Shown one piece after another: positions 8,509 to 17,604 of a DNA stretch of 64,000 nucleotides. The stretch is taken from NCBI RefSeq assembly GCF_025244845.1, contig NZ_CP104264.1, positions 124,001-188,000 on the forward strand, in the 5' to 3' direction. The number at the start of each line of letters is the position of its first letter. Position 1 is the first letter of the stretch. Under the pieces are notes generated by a model. It saw nothing but the letters and a program-made list of their open reading frames with translations, was not told the origin of the DNA and ran no database searches. A program made the translations under genes and the position numbers. Source of the DNA: Arthrobacter sp. zg-Y1171 (GTDB lineage: Bacteria > Actinomycetota > Actinomycetes > Actinomycetales > Micrococcaceae).

Positions 8509-8574
8509 GGAGGAAAGCGTGGCTCACAAGGTCGTGCTTCAAATCACTGTCACTCACATAGCAAGGAGAATCTC

Positions 8575-8844
8575 ATGGGTTTCATTGCGTTCCTTATTCT
8601 TGGTCTCATCGCAGGTGCAATTGCAAAGATGATCCTCCCGGGTCGTCAGGGCGGCGGCTGGATCGCCACTCTGGTTCTGGGTGTCATCGGCGCTCTGCTG
8701 GGCGGCTGGATCGGCAGCGCCATCTTCGGCGTCGGTCTTGAAGAATTCTGGTCCATCCAGACCTGGCTCGTTGCCATCGTCGGCGCCATTGTCGTCCTCG
8801 TGATCTACGGCTTCGTCACCCGCAAGAGCGGCAACCGCGCCTAA
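8575..8844 (+). CDS. GlsB/YeaQ/YmgE-family stress membrane protein
   Basis: The 89-residue protein has three hydrophobic helices and glycine-rich signatures of the family (GLIAGAIAKMILPGRQGGGW, LGVIGALLGGWIG). Members are small inner-membrane proteins, often called transglycosylase-associated, induced by stress; their biochemical role is unsettled. AAGGAG precedes the ATG at good spacing. It is monocistronic and followed by a strong terminator at 8882-8925. Confidence 0.9.
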   Translation: MGFIAFLILGLIAGAIAKMILPGRQGGGWIATLVLGVIGALLGGWIGSAIFGVGLEEFWSIQTWLVAIVGAIVVLVIYGFVTRKSGNRA

Positions 8845-8881
8845 TTAGCGCGTAAGCGCCGCTGACGCGGCGTTGATTTAG

Positions 8882-8925
8882 AGGGCGGGGCCCCGGCGGA
8901 ATATTCCGCCGGACCCCGCCCTTTG
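8882..8925 (+). terminator. Terminator after the GlsB/YeaQ-like gene
   Basis: An 18-bp stem (AGGGCGGGG with CCCCGCCCT outside, CCGGCGGAA with TTCCGCCGG inside, one mismatched C/A) is followed by TTTGCTTTA. Confidence 0.85.
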
Positions 8926-9002
8926 CTTTAGGTAAAACCCGCTGGTGTTGGAGTAATACCGCAGGCGTGAAGCCTGTACCGGATTTCCCCGAGGAGAGTT
9001 CT

Positions 9003-9755
9003 GTGAAGCGACGTAAGTTCAATCCCGCAGCCAAACTGGCCGGACGAGCCACTATGGGCGCGGACGGCAAGCCCAAGCCGCAGGTTGTGAAGGCCATTGA
9101 GCGTGCCGTGGAAGTCCAGCGGCCGCTGGTGCTGGCGAACATCCGCAGGATGCAGCGCAAGAACCCGTCCGCCAATGCCGCCGAGCTGATCAGCATCCTG
9201 GACCGGCACTACATCAACGTGGTGACCGGCGGCGGCGCGGCCATCGGTGCCACCGCCGTGGTTCCGGGCGTGGGAACCGTCGCGGCACTTGGCCTGTCAG
9301 CCGCAGCGACCGTCGGGTTCCTCGAGGCGACAGCCCTGTACGCGCAGTCGGTGGCTGAACTGCACGGAGTCCGGCTGGCCGATCCGGAGAAGTCACGGAC
9401 CATGGTCATGGCCATCATGCTGGGCGAGGAAGGGACCTCCATGATGCAGTCCCTGTCCGGACGCGGAACCGCACAGGCCTGGGGCAGCAGCATGGGCAGC
9501 ATGCCCTCCGGCCTGATGGGCTCGGTGGGCGGCAGCATCCGCAAGCAGTTCCTCAAGCGGGTCATGGCCAAGCAGGGCACAGCCCTGCTTGGACGTGCCC
9601 TGCCGCTGGGTGTGGGCGCCGTCGTCGGCGGCGTGGGCAACCGTGCCATGGGCAAGGGTGTTATCAAGGCGACCCGGGCCGCCTTCGGTGAACCGCCGGC
9701 GTCGATCCCCGGACAGCTGGCAGGCGAACTGGACCAGCTGGAGAAGTCCGCCTAG
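9003..9755 (+). CDS. Hypothetical protein with hydrophobic Gly/Ala core
   Basis: I do not recognise the function. The GTG at 9003 (250 residues) was preferred because GAGGAGAG lies just upstream; an in-frame ATG at 8967 has no ribosome site. The N-terminus is basic (KRRKFNPAAKLAGR). Residues 75-115 form a hydrophobic Gly/Ala segment (GGGAAIGATAVVPGVGTVAA) and a second follows near 190-220, so it may associate with the membrane in the manner of EcsC-like proteins. A bidirectional terminator separates it from the DUF445 gene. Confidence 0.75.
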   Translation: MKRRKFNPAAKLAGRATMGADGKPKPQVVKAIERAVEVQRPLVLANIRRMQRKNPSANAAELISILDRHYINVVTGGGAAIGATAVVPGVGTVAALGLSAAATVGFLEATALYAQSVAELHGVRLADPEKSRTMVMAIMLGEEGTSMMQSLSGRGTAQAWGSSMGSMPSGLMGSVGGSIRKQFLKRVMAKQGTALLGRALPLGVGAVVGGVGNRAMGKGVIKATRAAFGEPPASIPGQLAGELDQLEKSA

Positions 9756-9776
9756 GGCAACTGTCCCTCGACGGAG

Positions 9777-9808
9777 AAAGGCCCGCCGGCATTTGCCGGC
9801 GGGCCTTT
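9777..9808. terminator. Bidirectional terminator
   Basis: A perfect 14-bp stem, AAAGGCCCGCCGGC with its complement, closes the loop ATTT and is flanked by A and T runs that suit both strands. It lies between two convergent genes. Confidence 0.9.
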
Positions 9809-9841
9809 CTGTCCTAAGCGTTCCTTTTCTCCGGACCCGGA

Positions 9842-11101
9842 TCAGCCGAATACAGCCGTGGCGATGGTGAAGATCGCCAGTCCGGCCAGCGAACCAACCA
9901 CGGTGCCGTTGATCCGGATGAACTGCAGGTCCTTGCCGACCTGCAGTTCGATCTTCTCCGAGGTCTCCTGCGCATCCCAGTTCTCCACCGTCTCGGTAAT
10001 GACGGCGGCAATGTCGTTGCTGTACGTGCGGACCAGGTAGCCCGCAGCGTCCGCCACGTAGCCGTTCACCTTGGCCGCGAGCTCCGGCTCGTTGATCAGG
10101 CGCGTACCGAAGTCCTGAAGCGCGGACTTGAAGTTCCGCGTGAGTTCGCTGTCCGGGTCATCGGCGGCCGTCATCAGCGCGTTTTTGATGGTGGTCCAGG
10201 TGGAGGTCATCAATTCGCGCACGCGCGGATCATCCAGGACCTGCTCCTTCACCGCATCGGCCTTCGCCATGGTCTTGGGGTCCTCCTGCAGGTCCCGGGC
10301 CACTCCGGTGAGGTAGTTGTCCAAGGCCACTCGCAGCTGGTGGTTGGGGTTTTCCTGCACGTCGATCAGGAACCGTTCGGCCTGGATCTGCACGCGCTCG
10401 CCGACCAGGTCATCCACGAAGGCGGGAACCCACGACGGCGAACGCTCGGTTACCAGCCGGCCGATCACTTCGGGGTTGGCCAGCACCCAGTCGGACAGGC
10501 TGTCCACAATCAGGTTGACCAGCTGGTGGTGGTGGCCCTCTTCGAAGATCCGCTGGGCCATCTTTCCGGCCGGCGGCCCCCACTGCGGGTCCACCACGTG
10601 GCGGCGGAACATGGATTCCAGGACGTCGCGGACGGCGTCGTCGTCGAGCACCCTCAGGGCCCCGCGGATGGCTGCGGCACCTTCGGTGGCGACGCGTTCG
10701 GCTCCCTCGGGCCGCGCCAGCCAGGTGCCTGCCTTCGCAGCAACCTGCATGGAATCGAGCTTGGCCCGGATGATGTCTTCGGCCAGGAAGTTCTGTTCCA
10801 CGAACTGGCCCAGGGACGCCCCGATCTGGTCCTTCTTCTCCGGGATGATGGCTGTGTGCGGGATCTTCACCCCCATCGGATGCTTGAACAGGGCGGTGAC
10901 CGCGAACCAGTCGGCAAGGGCGCCCACCATGCCGCCCTCCGCCGCAGCGCGGACGTATTCCAGCCAGGGGTACCTGTCCTGCAGCGCGAAGGAAAACAGG
11001 AAGATCACGGCCAGGAGGATCAGCAGGCCCGTGGCCAGCATTTTCATGCGCCGCAGGGCATAGGCGCGCTGCTCGTCGGTGGGCTGGGCAACCACGCTCA
11101 C
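9842..11101 (-). CDS. DUF445 family membrane-anchored protein
   Basis: The 419-residue protein has an N-terminal membrane helix (GLLILLAVIFLFSFAL, about residues 26-41), the conserved DUF445 segment EGGMVGALADWFAVTALFKH, a long helical body, and a final hydrophobic segment (VVGSLAGLAIFTIATAVFG). The function of the family is unknown. I chose the GTG at 11101 because GGAGG lies 8 nt upstream; the longer frame to 11221 reads low-complexity sequence. Monocistronic and divergent from the GH15 gene. Confidence 0.88.
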   Translation of the reverse strand: MSVVAQPTDEQRAYALRRMKMLATGLLILLAVIFLFSFALQDRYPWLEYVRAAAEGGMVGALADWFAVTALFKHPMGVKIPHTAIIPEKKDQIGASLGQFVEQNFLAEDIIRAKLDSMQVAAKAGTWLARPEGAERVATEGAAAIRGALRVLDDDAVRDVLESMFRRHVVDPQWGPPAGKMAQRIFEEGHHHQLVNLIVDSLSDWVLANPEVIGRLVTERSPSWVPAFVDDLVGERVQIQAERFLIDVQENPNHQLRVALDNYLTGVARDLQEDPKTMAKADAVKEQVLDDPRVRELMTSTWTTIKNALMTAADDPDSELTRNFKSALQDFGTRLINEPELAAKVNGYVADAAGYLVRTYSNDIAAVITETVENWDAQETSEKIELQVGKDLQFIRINGTVVGSLAGLAIFTIATAVFG

Positions 11102-11299
11102 GCGTGTACCTCCTTCACTGAGAAGGACATCTTCGAGGTTGACGCGTGTTTCAATACCGCTCCCTAATCCAGTGCCGGTCCCGCTGCCGATCCGCTGCAA
11201 GGAACTTCTGCGCGGGACCACCCCAATCTAATCAGTGATTGCCGCAGCTGCGCTACGAACCGGGGCATCTGCTTCGGCACCGTGTGGTTGAGTAGTGCC

Positions 11300-13144
11300 A
11301 TGGCATCCCCCATAGAGGATTATGCGCTGGTTTCGGACCTGCATACCGGAGCCCTCATATCGCGGACCGGCAGCATGGACTGGCTCTGCCTGCCGCGGTT
11401 CGATTCGCCCTCGGTGTTCGGTGCGCTGCTCGGGAGCAGCGACCACGGCCGGTGGCTGCTGGCGCCGGAACATCCCGCAGCGACCGTAACGCACCGCGGG
11501 TATGTTGAGTCCACCTTCGTGCTGCGTACCCATTGGCAGACACCCTCCGGAGCGGTCCGGGTCACGGACTTCATGCCGGTGAAGGACCGCCGGGCGTCCC
11601 TTACCCGCCGGATCGAGGGCCTGAGCGGCACTGTGGACATGAGGCAGGAACTGGAGATCCGCTTTGATTACGGCACGGTCATTCCCTGGGTTTTCCGGGG
11701 GTGGGACGACGACGGCGAACACCTTTCCGCCATCGCGGGCCCGGGTGCCCTGGTCCTGCGCGGGCCGAGCCTGCCCGAAGCGGACAACCACCGCCACGTA
11801 GGGCGCTTTGAAGTCCGGGCCGGGGAATGCGTTGACCTGGAACTCACGTGGTACCCCTCGCACCGGCCGGTACCGCCCCGGCAGAACGTTGACGCGGCCT
11901 TGGAGCGGACCGTCGCCTACTGGCAGGGCTGGGGCCGGCAGTGCCCGCAGAACGTCCCCTATGAACACGCGGTACGGCGTTCGCTGCTGGTCCTGCGTGC
12001 CCTGACCCATGAGGACACCGGCGGGATTGTCGCCGCTCCCACCACCTCACTGCCCGAGGCGGCAGGAGGGGACCGGAACTGGGACTACCGGTACTGCTGG
12101 CTGCGGGACGCCGCCCTGACGCTCGAAGCCATGCTGACCCACGGGTACGAGGACGAGGCCCTGCAGTGGCGCAGCTGGCTCCTCCGTGCCGTGGCAGGAG
12201 ATCCGGAGGACCTGCAGATCATGTATGCCGTGGACGGGGGCCGGGAACTTCCGGAACGGATCCTCCCGCAGTTTCCCGGTTATGCGGGAGCTGCACCCGT
12301 GCGCATCGGCAACGGGGCCGTGGGGCAGTACCAGGCCGACGTCGTGGGCGAAGTGATGGTGGCCCTGGACCGGCTGCGGGACCGGGGCGTGCCGGAGGAC
12401 CACTTTTCCTGGCCGCTGCAGCGGGCGCTGCTGACCTTCCTGGAAAAGCACCTGGAGGAACCGGACCGCGGCATCTGGGAGATGCGCGGGACGCCCCGGC
12501 ACTTCACCCACTCGCGCGTCATGATGTGGGCTGCCTTCGACCGCGCGGCCAAGGCCGCCAGGACCTACGGCCTCGACGGGCCGGTGGAGGTCTGGGAAGG
12601 GCTGCGGGACGGACTGCGCGACGAAGTGATGGAACGCGGCTGGGATCCCGACCTGAACTCCTTCACCCAGTTCTACGGCAGCGGCACCGTGGACGCCGCC
12701 CTGCTCCAGCTGCCGCACGTGGGTTTCGTTGCCTACGACGACGAAAAAATGCTGGGCACGGTTTCCCGGCTGGAGTCGGAGCTGGTCAACGGCTCCGGAC
12801 TCCTGCTGCGCTATGCCACCGAAACCGGGGTGGACGGACTGGCGGCGGGGGAGAACCCCTTCCTGGCGTGCAGCTTCTGGCTGGTGGAACAGTACGCCCA
12901 CTCGGGCCGGCTCGCCGAGGCTCGGCGGCTGATGGACCAGCTGGTGGGGTACGCCAACGAGCTTGGTCTGCTCAGTGAGGAATATGATGCAGAAAACAAC
13001 ACCATGGCCGGCAACTTTCCGCAGGCGTTTTCCCACCTGGCCCTGGTCCGAGCAGCCGATGCAATTGCCGTTGCCGTCGCGGCACAAGTGCCGACCGCGC
13101 CATCCCGGCAGGCGGCCGTCCCCACAACCGAAGGAACCCGATGA
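11300..13144 (+). CDS. Glycoside hydrolase family 15 protein (glucoamylase/trehalase-like)
   Basis: The 614-residue protein begins with IEDYALVSDLHTGALISR and contains GGDRNWDYRYCWLRDAALTL, the signatures of bacterial GH15 enzymes, plus the C-terminal SEEYDAENNTMAGNFPQAFSH motif around the catalytic base region. There is no signal peptide, so it acts in the cytosol. Actinobacterial members are trehalases or alpha-glucan exo-hydrolases; the substrate cannot be fixed here. The ATG at 11300 gives the normal N-terminus. The stop overlaps the next start (ATGA). Confidence 0.9.
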   Translation: MASPIEDYALVSDLHTGALISRTGSMDWLCLPRFDSPSVFGALLGSSDHGRWLLAPEHPAATVTHRGYVESTFVLRTHWQTPSGAVRVTDFMPVKDRRASLTRRIEGLSGTVDMRQELEIRFDYGTVIPWVFRGWDDDGEHLSAIAGPGALVLRGPSLPEADNHRHVGRFEVRAGECVDLELTWYPSHRPVPPRQNVDAALERTVAYWQGWGRQCPQNVPYEHAVRRSLLVLRALTHEDTGGIVAAPTTSLPEAAGGDRNWDYRYCWLRDAALTLEAMLTHGYEDEALQWRSWLLRAVAGDPEDLQIMYAVDGGRELPERILPQFPGYAGAAPVRIGNGAVGQYQADVVGEVMVALDRLRDRGVPEDHFSWPLQRALLTFLEKHLEEPDRGIWEMRGTPRHFTHSRVMMWAAFDRAAKAARTYGLDGPVEVWEGLRDGLRDEVMERGWDPDLNSFTQFYGSGTVDAALLQLPHVGFVAYDDEKMLGTVSRLESELVNGSGLLLRYATETGVDGLAAGENPFLACSFWLVEQYAHSGRLAEARRLMDQLVGYANELGLLSEEYDAENNTMAGNFPQAFSHLALVRAADAIAVAVAAQVPTAPSRQAAVPTTEGTR

Positions 13145-13536
13145 ACCGACAGACGCTCTCAGCAGCTGCCATGGCGGCCCTGCTGACCACCAGCGCCGTC
13201 AACCACTTCCGCAACCCGCGCTTCTACAACGCGGTGGTTCCGCGCAGCATCAGCACCGATACCGAGGGGAAGTTCGGTGTGCTGACCCGGCGGCAGTGGA
13301 CGCACGTCAGCGGAGTCATTGAGTTCGCGGCCGCTGCCGGACTGCTGTTGCCGGCTACTCGGCGGCTGGCGGCAACGGGGACGGCGGCCATGTATGTTGC
13401 CTTCATTGCGGGGCATATCTCTGCCCTGCAGCGTGCCTTCGGCCCCCGCGGCGGGGACAAAGAGAAACTGATCCACAGTGTCCGGCTCCCGCTCCAGCTG
13501 CCGTTGATCCTCTGGGCATGGAACCTGCGGAAATAG
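13141..13536 (+). CDS. DoxX-like small membrane protein
   Basis: The 131-residue protein has four predicted helices and the DoxX-type pattern AVNHFRNPRFYNAVVP near the N-terminus and a C-terminal LPLQLPLILWAWNL helix. DoxX-family proteins are integral membrane proteins linked to redox or thiosulfate chemistry, though most are uncharacterised. It is translationally coupled to the GH15 gene by an ATGA overlap with GAAGGAA upstream, and the phosphoesterase gene follows after 3 bp. Confidence 0.8.
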   Translation: MNRQTLSAAAMAALLTTSAVNHFRNPRFYNAVVPRSISTDTEGKFGVLTRRQWTHVSGVIEFAAAAGLLLPATRRLAATGTAAMYVAFIAGHISALQRAFGPRGGDKEKLIHSVRLPLQLPLILWAWNLRK

Positions 13537-13539
13537 CGG

Positions 13540-14058
13540 ATGTCGACGAAGCTCCTCCTGCTTTCGGATACCCATCTGCCCAAGCGGGCGAAAGTGCTTC
13601 CCGAGGTCCTCTGGGCGGACATTGAAGCGGCCGACATTGTGGTGCATGCCGGTGACTGGGTGAACGAGGAGCTGCTCGACCAGCTCCAGTCCCGCTCACG
13701 GCGGCTGATCGCCTGTTACGGCAACAACGACGGCGCCGACCTGCGGAACCGGCTGCCGCTGGTGGCCCGGGCGGTGGTTGAAGAGGTGCGGCTCGCCGTC
13801 GTGCATGAGACAGGTCCCGCCGCAAAGCGGGAAGAACGGATGGACGCCCAGTTCCCGGACACGGACCTGCTGGTCTTCGGCCACAGCCACATCCCGTGGG
13901 ACTCCGTAACACCTGCAGGGATGCGCCTGCTGAACCCCGGGTCCCCCACAGACCGCCGACGCCAGCCGTTCTGCACCTACCTGCGCCTGGAGATTGACGG
14001 GAAAACGGCAACGCCCGATCTCCGGCGGCTTCCACCGCGGGGGATCGGGCGTTCCTAG
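13540..14058 (+). CDS. YfcE/MJ0936-type metallophosphoesterase
   Basis: The 172-residue enzyme has all calcineurin-like metal-binding blocks: LLLSDTHLPKRAK, VVHAGDWV, CYGNNDGADL, and VFGHSHIPWD with a final LLNPGSPTDRR. Family members are Mn-dependent phosphodiesterases; the natural substrate is not predictable. It is the third gene of the GH15-DoxX-phosphoesterase operon. Confidence 0.9.
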   Translation: MSTKLLLLSDTHLPKRAKVLPEVLWADIEAADIVVHAGDWVNEELLDQLQSRSRRLIACYGNNDGADLRNRLPLVARAVVEEVRLAVVHETGPAAKREERMDAQFPDTDLLVFGHSHIPWDSVTPAGMRLLNPGSPTDRRRQPFCTYLRLEIDGKTATPDLRRLPPRGIGRS

Positions 14059-14069
14059 GCAACGTTCCG

Positions 14070-14095
14070 GGTGCCGCGCCTTTCGGTGCGGCACC
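14070..14095. terminator. Hairpin between convergent genes
   Basis: GGTGCCGC (14070-14077) pairs with GCGGCACC (14088-14095) between the phosphoesterase and MFS genes. A U-run is missing. Confidence 0.55.
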
Positions 14096-14106
14096 GCGGT
14101 GCCCGG

Positions 14107-15453
14107 TCAGGCCGGGACGGTGTCCTTGCGGAGGGCGGCCGGCTCGGCCGTCTTGCGCCGGCCGGTGCGCAGGCAGGCGATCGCTCCGCCGCCCACAAGC
14201 ATCGGGATGATGAAGAGGAAGTAAAGGTTGCCGGGTTCCCAGCCGCCGTCGATCAGGGAACCGGCCACGATCGGGGAGATGATGGCACCCACCCGGCCCA
14301 TGCCGGTGATGAACCCGACCGCCGTTGCGCGGACGTCCGAGGAGTAGTACACGGGACCGATGGAGAACATGCCGGCGATGCCTGCGTTCACCAGGAAGCC
14401 CAGCAGGGCCGCCGCCAGCAGGGCCGTGGGCAGTGCACCGGTGGAGACCGCGTACACGCCGAAGCCGCCTGCGGCGAGGACAAAGAACGTGACCAGGACC
14501 CACTTGACGGCGAATCGGGCGGCGATCAGTCCGAAGACGATGGAACCGATGATCGCGCCGAGGCTGAAGAGCACGCCGGCGTCGATGCCGTCCTGTGCCG
14601 TGAAACCGCTGGAAGCGACCAGCTTGGGCGTCCAGGAGTTCGCGAAGTAGAAGCTCGCCATCAGCATCATGAATGCGATGGACAGGAAGACCGTGGTCGC
14701 CGCGTATTTGCCGGAGAACAGGGACTTCCAGCGTGAGCCGACAGTCAGCGCCGTGCCCTGGGGAATGAGGGGCAGTTCGGTGATCTGCGGCTGGTCCAGG
14801 CGGGCCAGGATGCGGTTGGTCTTCTCCAGAGCGCCGGCCGGGCGCTTGGTCATGAGGTAGTCCAGGGATTCGGGCAGCAGCTTCAGGATGAACGGAATCA
14901 TGGCCAGCGTGATGATGCCGCCGAAAATGAACGCCGCGTGCCAGCTGTAGGCCGCGATGAGGATGCCCGCAATGATGCCGCCCAGCATGCCGCCGATAGG
15001 CTGCCCGGCGCTGTAGAAGCTGATCGCGGTGGAACGCCGTTTGGCCGAGGAGTACTCGGAGACGAAGACGTTGAGGCTCGCCTGCATGGTGCCGATGGCC
15101 AGTCCGGTGATGAAGCGCAGCACAAAGAGGACTGCATAGGTCGGAGCGAACGCGGAGGCGAACATCCCCGCCGAAATCACCAGCGCACAGATCAGGATGG
15201 TTTTCTGCCGGCCGATGATGTCCGCCACCTGGGCCACCAGGATGGATCCCACCGCCATGCCGAAGAGGGCCGAGGAGAGCAGCATGCCCAACTGGGCACC
15301 GGTGAGGTCCCAGTGCTCGCTGATCGAATTGGCGCTGAAAGCCATAACCAGGACGTCAAAGCCGTCGATCATGTTCAGGGCGACGCAGATGGCGACAATG
15401 CCGACCTGCATGCGCTTCATAGGAGCCGCTTCGATGCGTTCCTTGATTTCCAT
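14107..15453 (-). CDS. MFS transporter, aromatic acid:H+ symporter (AAHS) type
   Basis: The 448-residue protein has 12 hydrophobic segments and AAHS-type signatures: DGFDVLVMAFSANSI in helix 1 and ADIIGRQKTILI in the helix 2-3 loop (the MFS GxxxDxxGR signature position). Relatives import benzoate-type or hydroxylated aromatic acids. No aromatic catabolic genes lie nearby, so the substrate is open. A solitary gene whose 3' end converges on the phosphoesterase operon. Confidence 0.85.
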   Translation of the reverse strand: MEIKERIEAAPMKRMQVGIVAICVALNMIDGFDVLVMAFSANSISEHWDLTGAQLGMLLSSALFGMAVGSILVAQVADIIGRQKTILICALVISAGMFASAFAPTYAVLFVLRFITGLAIGTMQASLNVFVSEYSSAKRRSTAISFYSAGQPIGGMLGGIIAGILIAAYSWHAAFIFGGIITLAMIPFILKLLPESLDYLMTKRPAGALEKTNRILARLDQPQITELPLIPQGTALTVGSRWKSLFSGKYAATTVFLSIAFMMLMASFYFANSWTPKLVASSGFTAQDGIDAGVLFSLGAIIGSIVFGLIAARFAVKWVLVTFFVLAAGGFGVYAVSTGALPTALLAAALLGFLVNAGIAGMFSIGPVYYSSDVRATAVGFITGMGRVGAIISPIVAGSLIDGGWEPGNLYFLFIIPMLVGGGAIACLRTGRRKTAEPAALRKDTVPA

Positions 15454-15614
15454 GGGCCTTACCTAACTTGCTCTGGGGGCGGGGGACCGGCCACGCTTGT
15501 ACGCATGCCGAACGGGTGTTCGTTTGAAGAACCTCAATGAGTGTAGGGCCACAGGGGTGTGTGGTGCGAATTACATCCGCGTACCCGTCCCCGGCGGGCT
15601 GCCGGGGCGGTTAA

Positions 15615-15665
15615 CCGCAGAAGGCCAGGACCCGCGGCCTTGCGGCGGGTCCTGGCCTTCTGCGG
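15615..15665. terminator. 21-bp perfect hairpin, bidirectional terminator
   Basis: Positions 15615-15635 and 15645-15665 are perfect reverse complements (21 bp) around a 9-nt loop. The hairpin lies 15 bp beyond the alcohol dehydrogenase stop on the minus strand and upstream of the MFS gene promoter. It probably ends the dehydrogenase transcript, although no long U-run follows. Confidence 0.75.
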
Positions 15666-15680
15666 CAGAGCCGGTGTCGG

Positions 15681-16868
15681 TTAGTTCTGGATACCGGGCT
15701 GGAAGACAACCTTGATGCAGCCGTCTTCCTTCTTCTGGAACTTCTCGTACAGCTCCGGTGCATCCTCAAGGGAGGCCTGGTGGGTGACCAGGTTGGTGAC
15801 GCCCAGCGGATCGGCGGGATCCTCGACCAGCGGCATCAGGTCCTCGGTCCAGCGCTTGACGTTGCACTGGCCCATCCGCAGGTTCAGCTGCTTGTCGAAC
15901 ATGGCCATCAGGTTCATCGGGTCGGCCGTGCCGCCGTAAACGCCGCTCAGGGACACCGTGCCCCCGCGGCGGACTGCGTCAATGGCACCGTGCAGGGCGG
16001 ACAGGCGGTCCGTTCCGGCGGTTTCCATTGCCTTCTGCGCCAGCTTGTCCGGCAGCAGTCCGACGACGGTCTGGGCTGCCTTGCCCACGGGGGAGCCATG
16101 GGCCTCCATGCCGACGGCGTCCACCACAGAGTCCGGTCCGCGGCCGTCCGTCATTTCACGCAGTTCGTCGGCGACGTCCTTGTGCAGGTCCAGGGTTTCC
16201 ACGCCGTACTGGCCGGCAAGCTTCCGGCGTTCCTCCACCGGCTCGACGCCAATGACACGGTAGCCCAGGTGTGTGCCGATGCGGGCGGCGAACTGGCCGA
16301 CCGGGCCCAGGCCGTACACGGCGAGGGTGCCGCCGTCGGGCACGTTGGCGTACTGGACGCCCTGCCAGGCCGTGGGAAGGATGTCGGAGAGGAACAGGTA
16401 CCGGTGGTCCGGGAGTTCGGTGCCGACCTTGATGGGGTTGTAGTCGGCCAGCGGCACCCGGAGGTACTCGGCCTGTCCGCCGGGAACGGAGCCGTACAGC
16501 TCGGAGAAGCCGAACAGGGCAGCGCCGGAACCCTTTTCGCGGACCTGGGTGACCTCGCACTGGGTCTGCAGGCCCTGGCGGCACATGAAGCACTCGCCGC
16601 AGGCGATCTGGAAGGGGATGACCACGCGGTCGCCCTTCTTCAGGCTGGTGACAGCGGAGCCGACTTCCTCGACGATGCCCATGGACTCGTGGCCGAGGAT
16701 GTCACCCGGCTTCATGTACGGCAGGAGCACGCCGTAAAGGTGAAGGTCGGAGCCGCATACGGCGGTGGAAGTGACGCGGATGATGGCGTCGGTCGGTTCC
16801 TGGATCACCGGATCCGGAACCACCTCTACGCTGACGGACTCTTTTCCCTGCCATGTAACTGCTTTCAC
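15681..16868 (-). CDS. Zinc-dependent alcohol dehydrogenase (formaldehyde dehydrogenase-like)
   Basis: The 395-residue MDR protein has the catalytic zinc ligands Cys38 (AVCGSDLHLYG) and GHE at 59-61, the structural zinc cysteines in IACGECFMCRQGLQTQCE, and a Rossmann motif VYGLGPVGQFAARIG. The insert with GGQAEYLRVPLADYNPIKV is typical of glutathione-independent formaldehyde dehydrogenase-like or FdhA/Tdh-type enzymes, so its substrate may be formaldehyde adducts or another alcohol. The GTG at 16868 is preceded by AGGAGG. Monocistronic. Confidence 0.88.
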   Translation of the reverse strand: MKAVTWQGKESVSVEVVPDPVIQEPTDAIIRVTSTAVCGSDLHLYGVLLPYMKPGDILGHESMGIVEEVGSAVTSLKKGDRVVIPFQIACGECFMCRQGLQTQCEVTQVREKGSGAALFGFSELYGSVPGGQAEYLRVPLADYNPIKVGTELPDHRYLFLSDILPTAWQGVQYANVPDGGTLAVYGLGPVGQFAARIGTHLGYRVIGVEPVEERRKLAGQYGVETLDLHKDVADELREMTDGRGPDSVVDAVGMEAHGSPVGKAAQTVVGLLPDKLAQKAMETAGTDRLSALHGAIDAVRRGGTVSLSGVYGGTADPMNLMAMFDKQLNLRMGQCNVKRWTEDLMPLVEDPADPLGVTNLVTHQASLEDAPELYEKFQKKEDGCIKVVFQPGIQN

Positions 16869-17011
16869 GTGCGAACCTCCTGCTAGTTGCATTCTGAGTG
16901 CGTTGAAAGAACTAACTCCATTGTGTCAATTCATAAGCGTACTGACAAAACAGCTGTTTGTTCGGGCAGAATGCTGCCTCCGGGTGGGCGGGAGGGTGCG
17001 CGGCGAGCGGG

Positions 17012-17485
17012 CTAGGGGCGGCGGCCCGGCAGGACACGCCACTGAGGTGCGGTTCCGGCGGGTATCGCGGCGTCCCCGGGTCCGGGCTCACGGGCCCCGG
17101 CAAGGACCCGGGTATCCCGGCACAGGATCATTGCCAGTGCGGTGTCGTTATCCAGTGCTTCCCGGCTCCCCGGGAGGAGGCCGCCCGCGGTCGGATGGCC
17201 GGGCAGGGCGTCCGGTGGAAGCTGGATATGCACGCGCAGCTGCAGGTTGGCAGGCGCTGAGCGTTCGACGTCGTCCGCGACCCCGGCGAGCACCTCCAAA
17301 GCGGCGGCCTCAATCCGGACGGTGCGCGTGAGGTTCACGCAGATGTCAGCGCCCAGGGTGGCGGTGTGCTGGAGGATGTTCAGCAGGGTCTCGCAGCTGG
17401 CGCCCGTGAGTTCTCCACGGACTTCAATCGAGGCGGCTGCATTCCGCGTATCTATCTGGACCAGAACACGCAGCGGATTTTCCAT
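17012..17485 (-). CDS. STAS-like domain protein
   Basis: The 157-residue protein has a weak STAS-type pattern in its first 80 residues: ASIEVRGELTGASCETLLNI followed by ADICVNLTRTVRIEAAALEVL. STAS domains bind partners in anti-anti-sigma switches or transporters. The last 60 residues are rich in Pro/Gly and look disordered. GGAGAAG precedes the ATG. It lies 119 bp after ackA on the same strand and may be its distal partner; no anti-sigma kinase is adjacent. Confidence 0.6.
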   Translation of the reverse strand: MENPLRVLVQIDTRNAAASIEVRGELTGASCETLLNILQHTATLGADICVNLTRTVRIEAAALEVLAGVADDVERSAPANLQLRVHIQLPPDALPGHPTAGGLLPGSREALDNDTALAMILCRDTRVLAGAREPGPGDAAIPAGTAPQWRVLPGRRP

Positions 17486-17604
17486 GTCTTCTCCACGCCG
17501 ACAGGTATCCCCGGCCGCTGCTTAACCGGGTCTGCAACCGTACCAACGCGGATGTCCTGCTGTCTGCCGTTCTTCCCCTTTTAGCGGATTTCGGTTGCAA
17601 ACCG

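Noticed and set aside
15615-15665. The 21-bp perfect hairpin as a mobile-element end
   Set aside because: A single isolated stem between a gene end and the next promoter region is best explained as a terminator; no second copy is seen.
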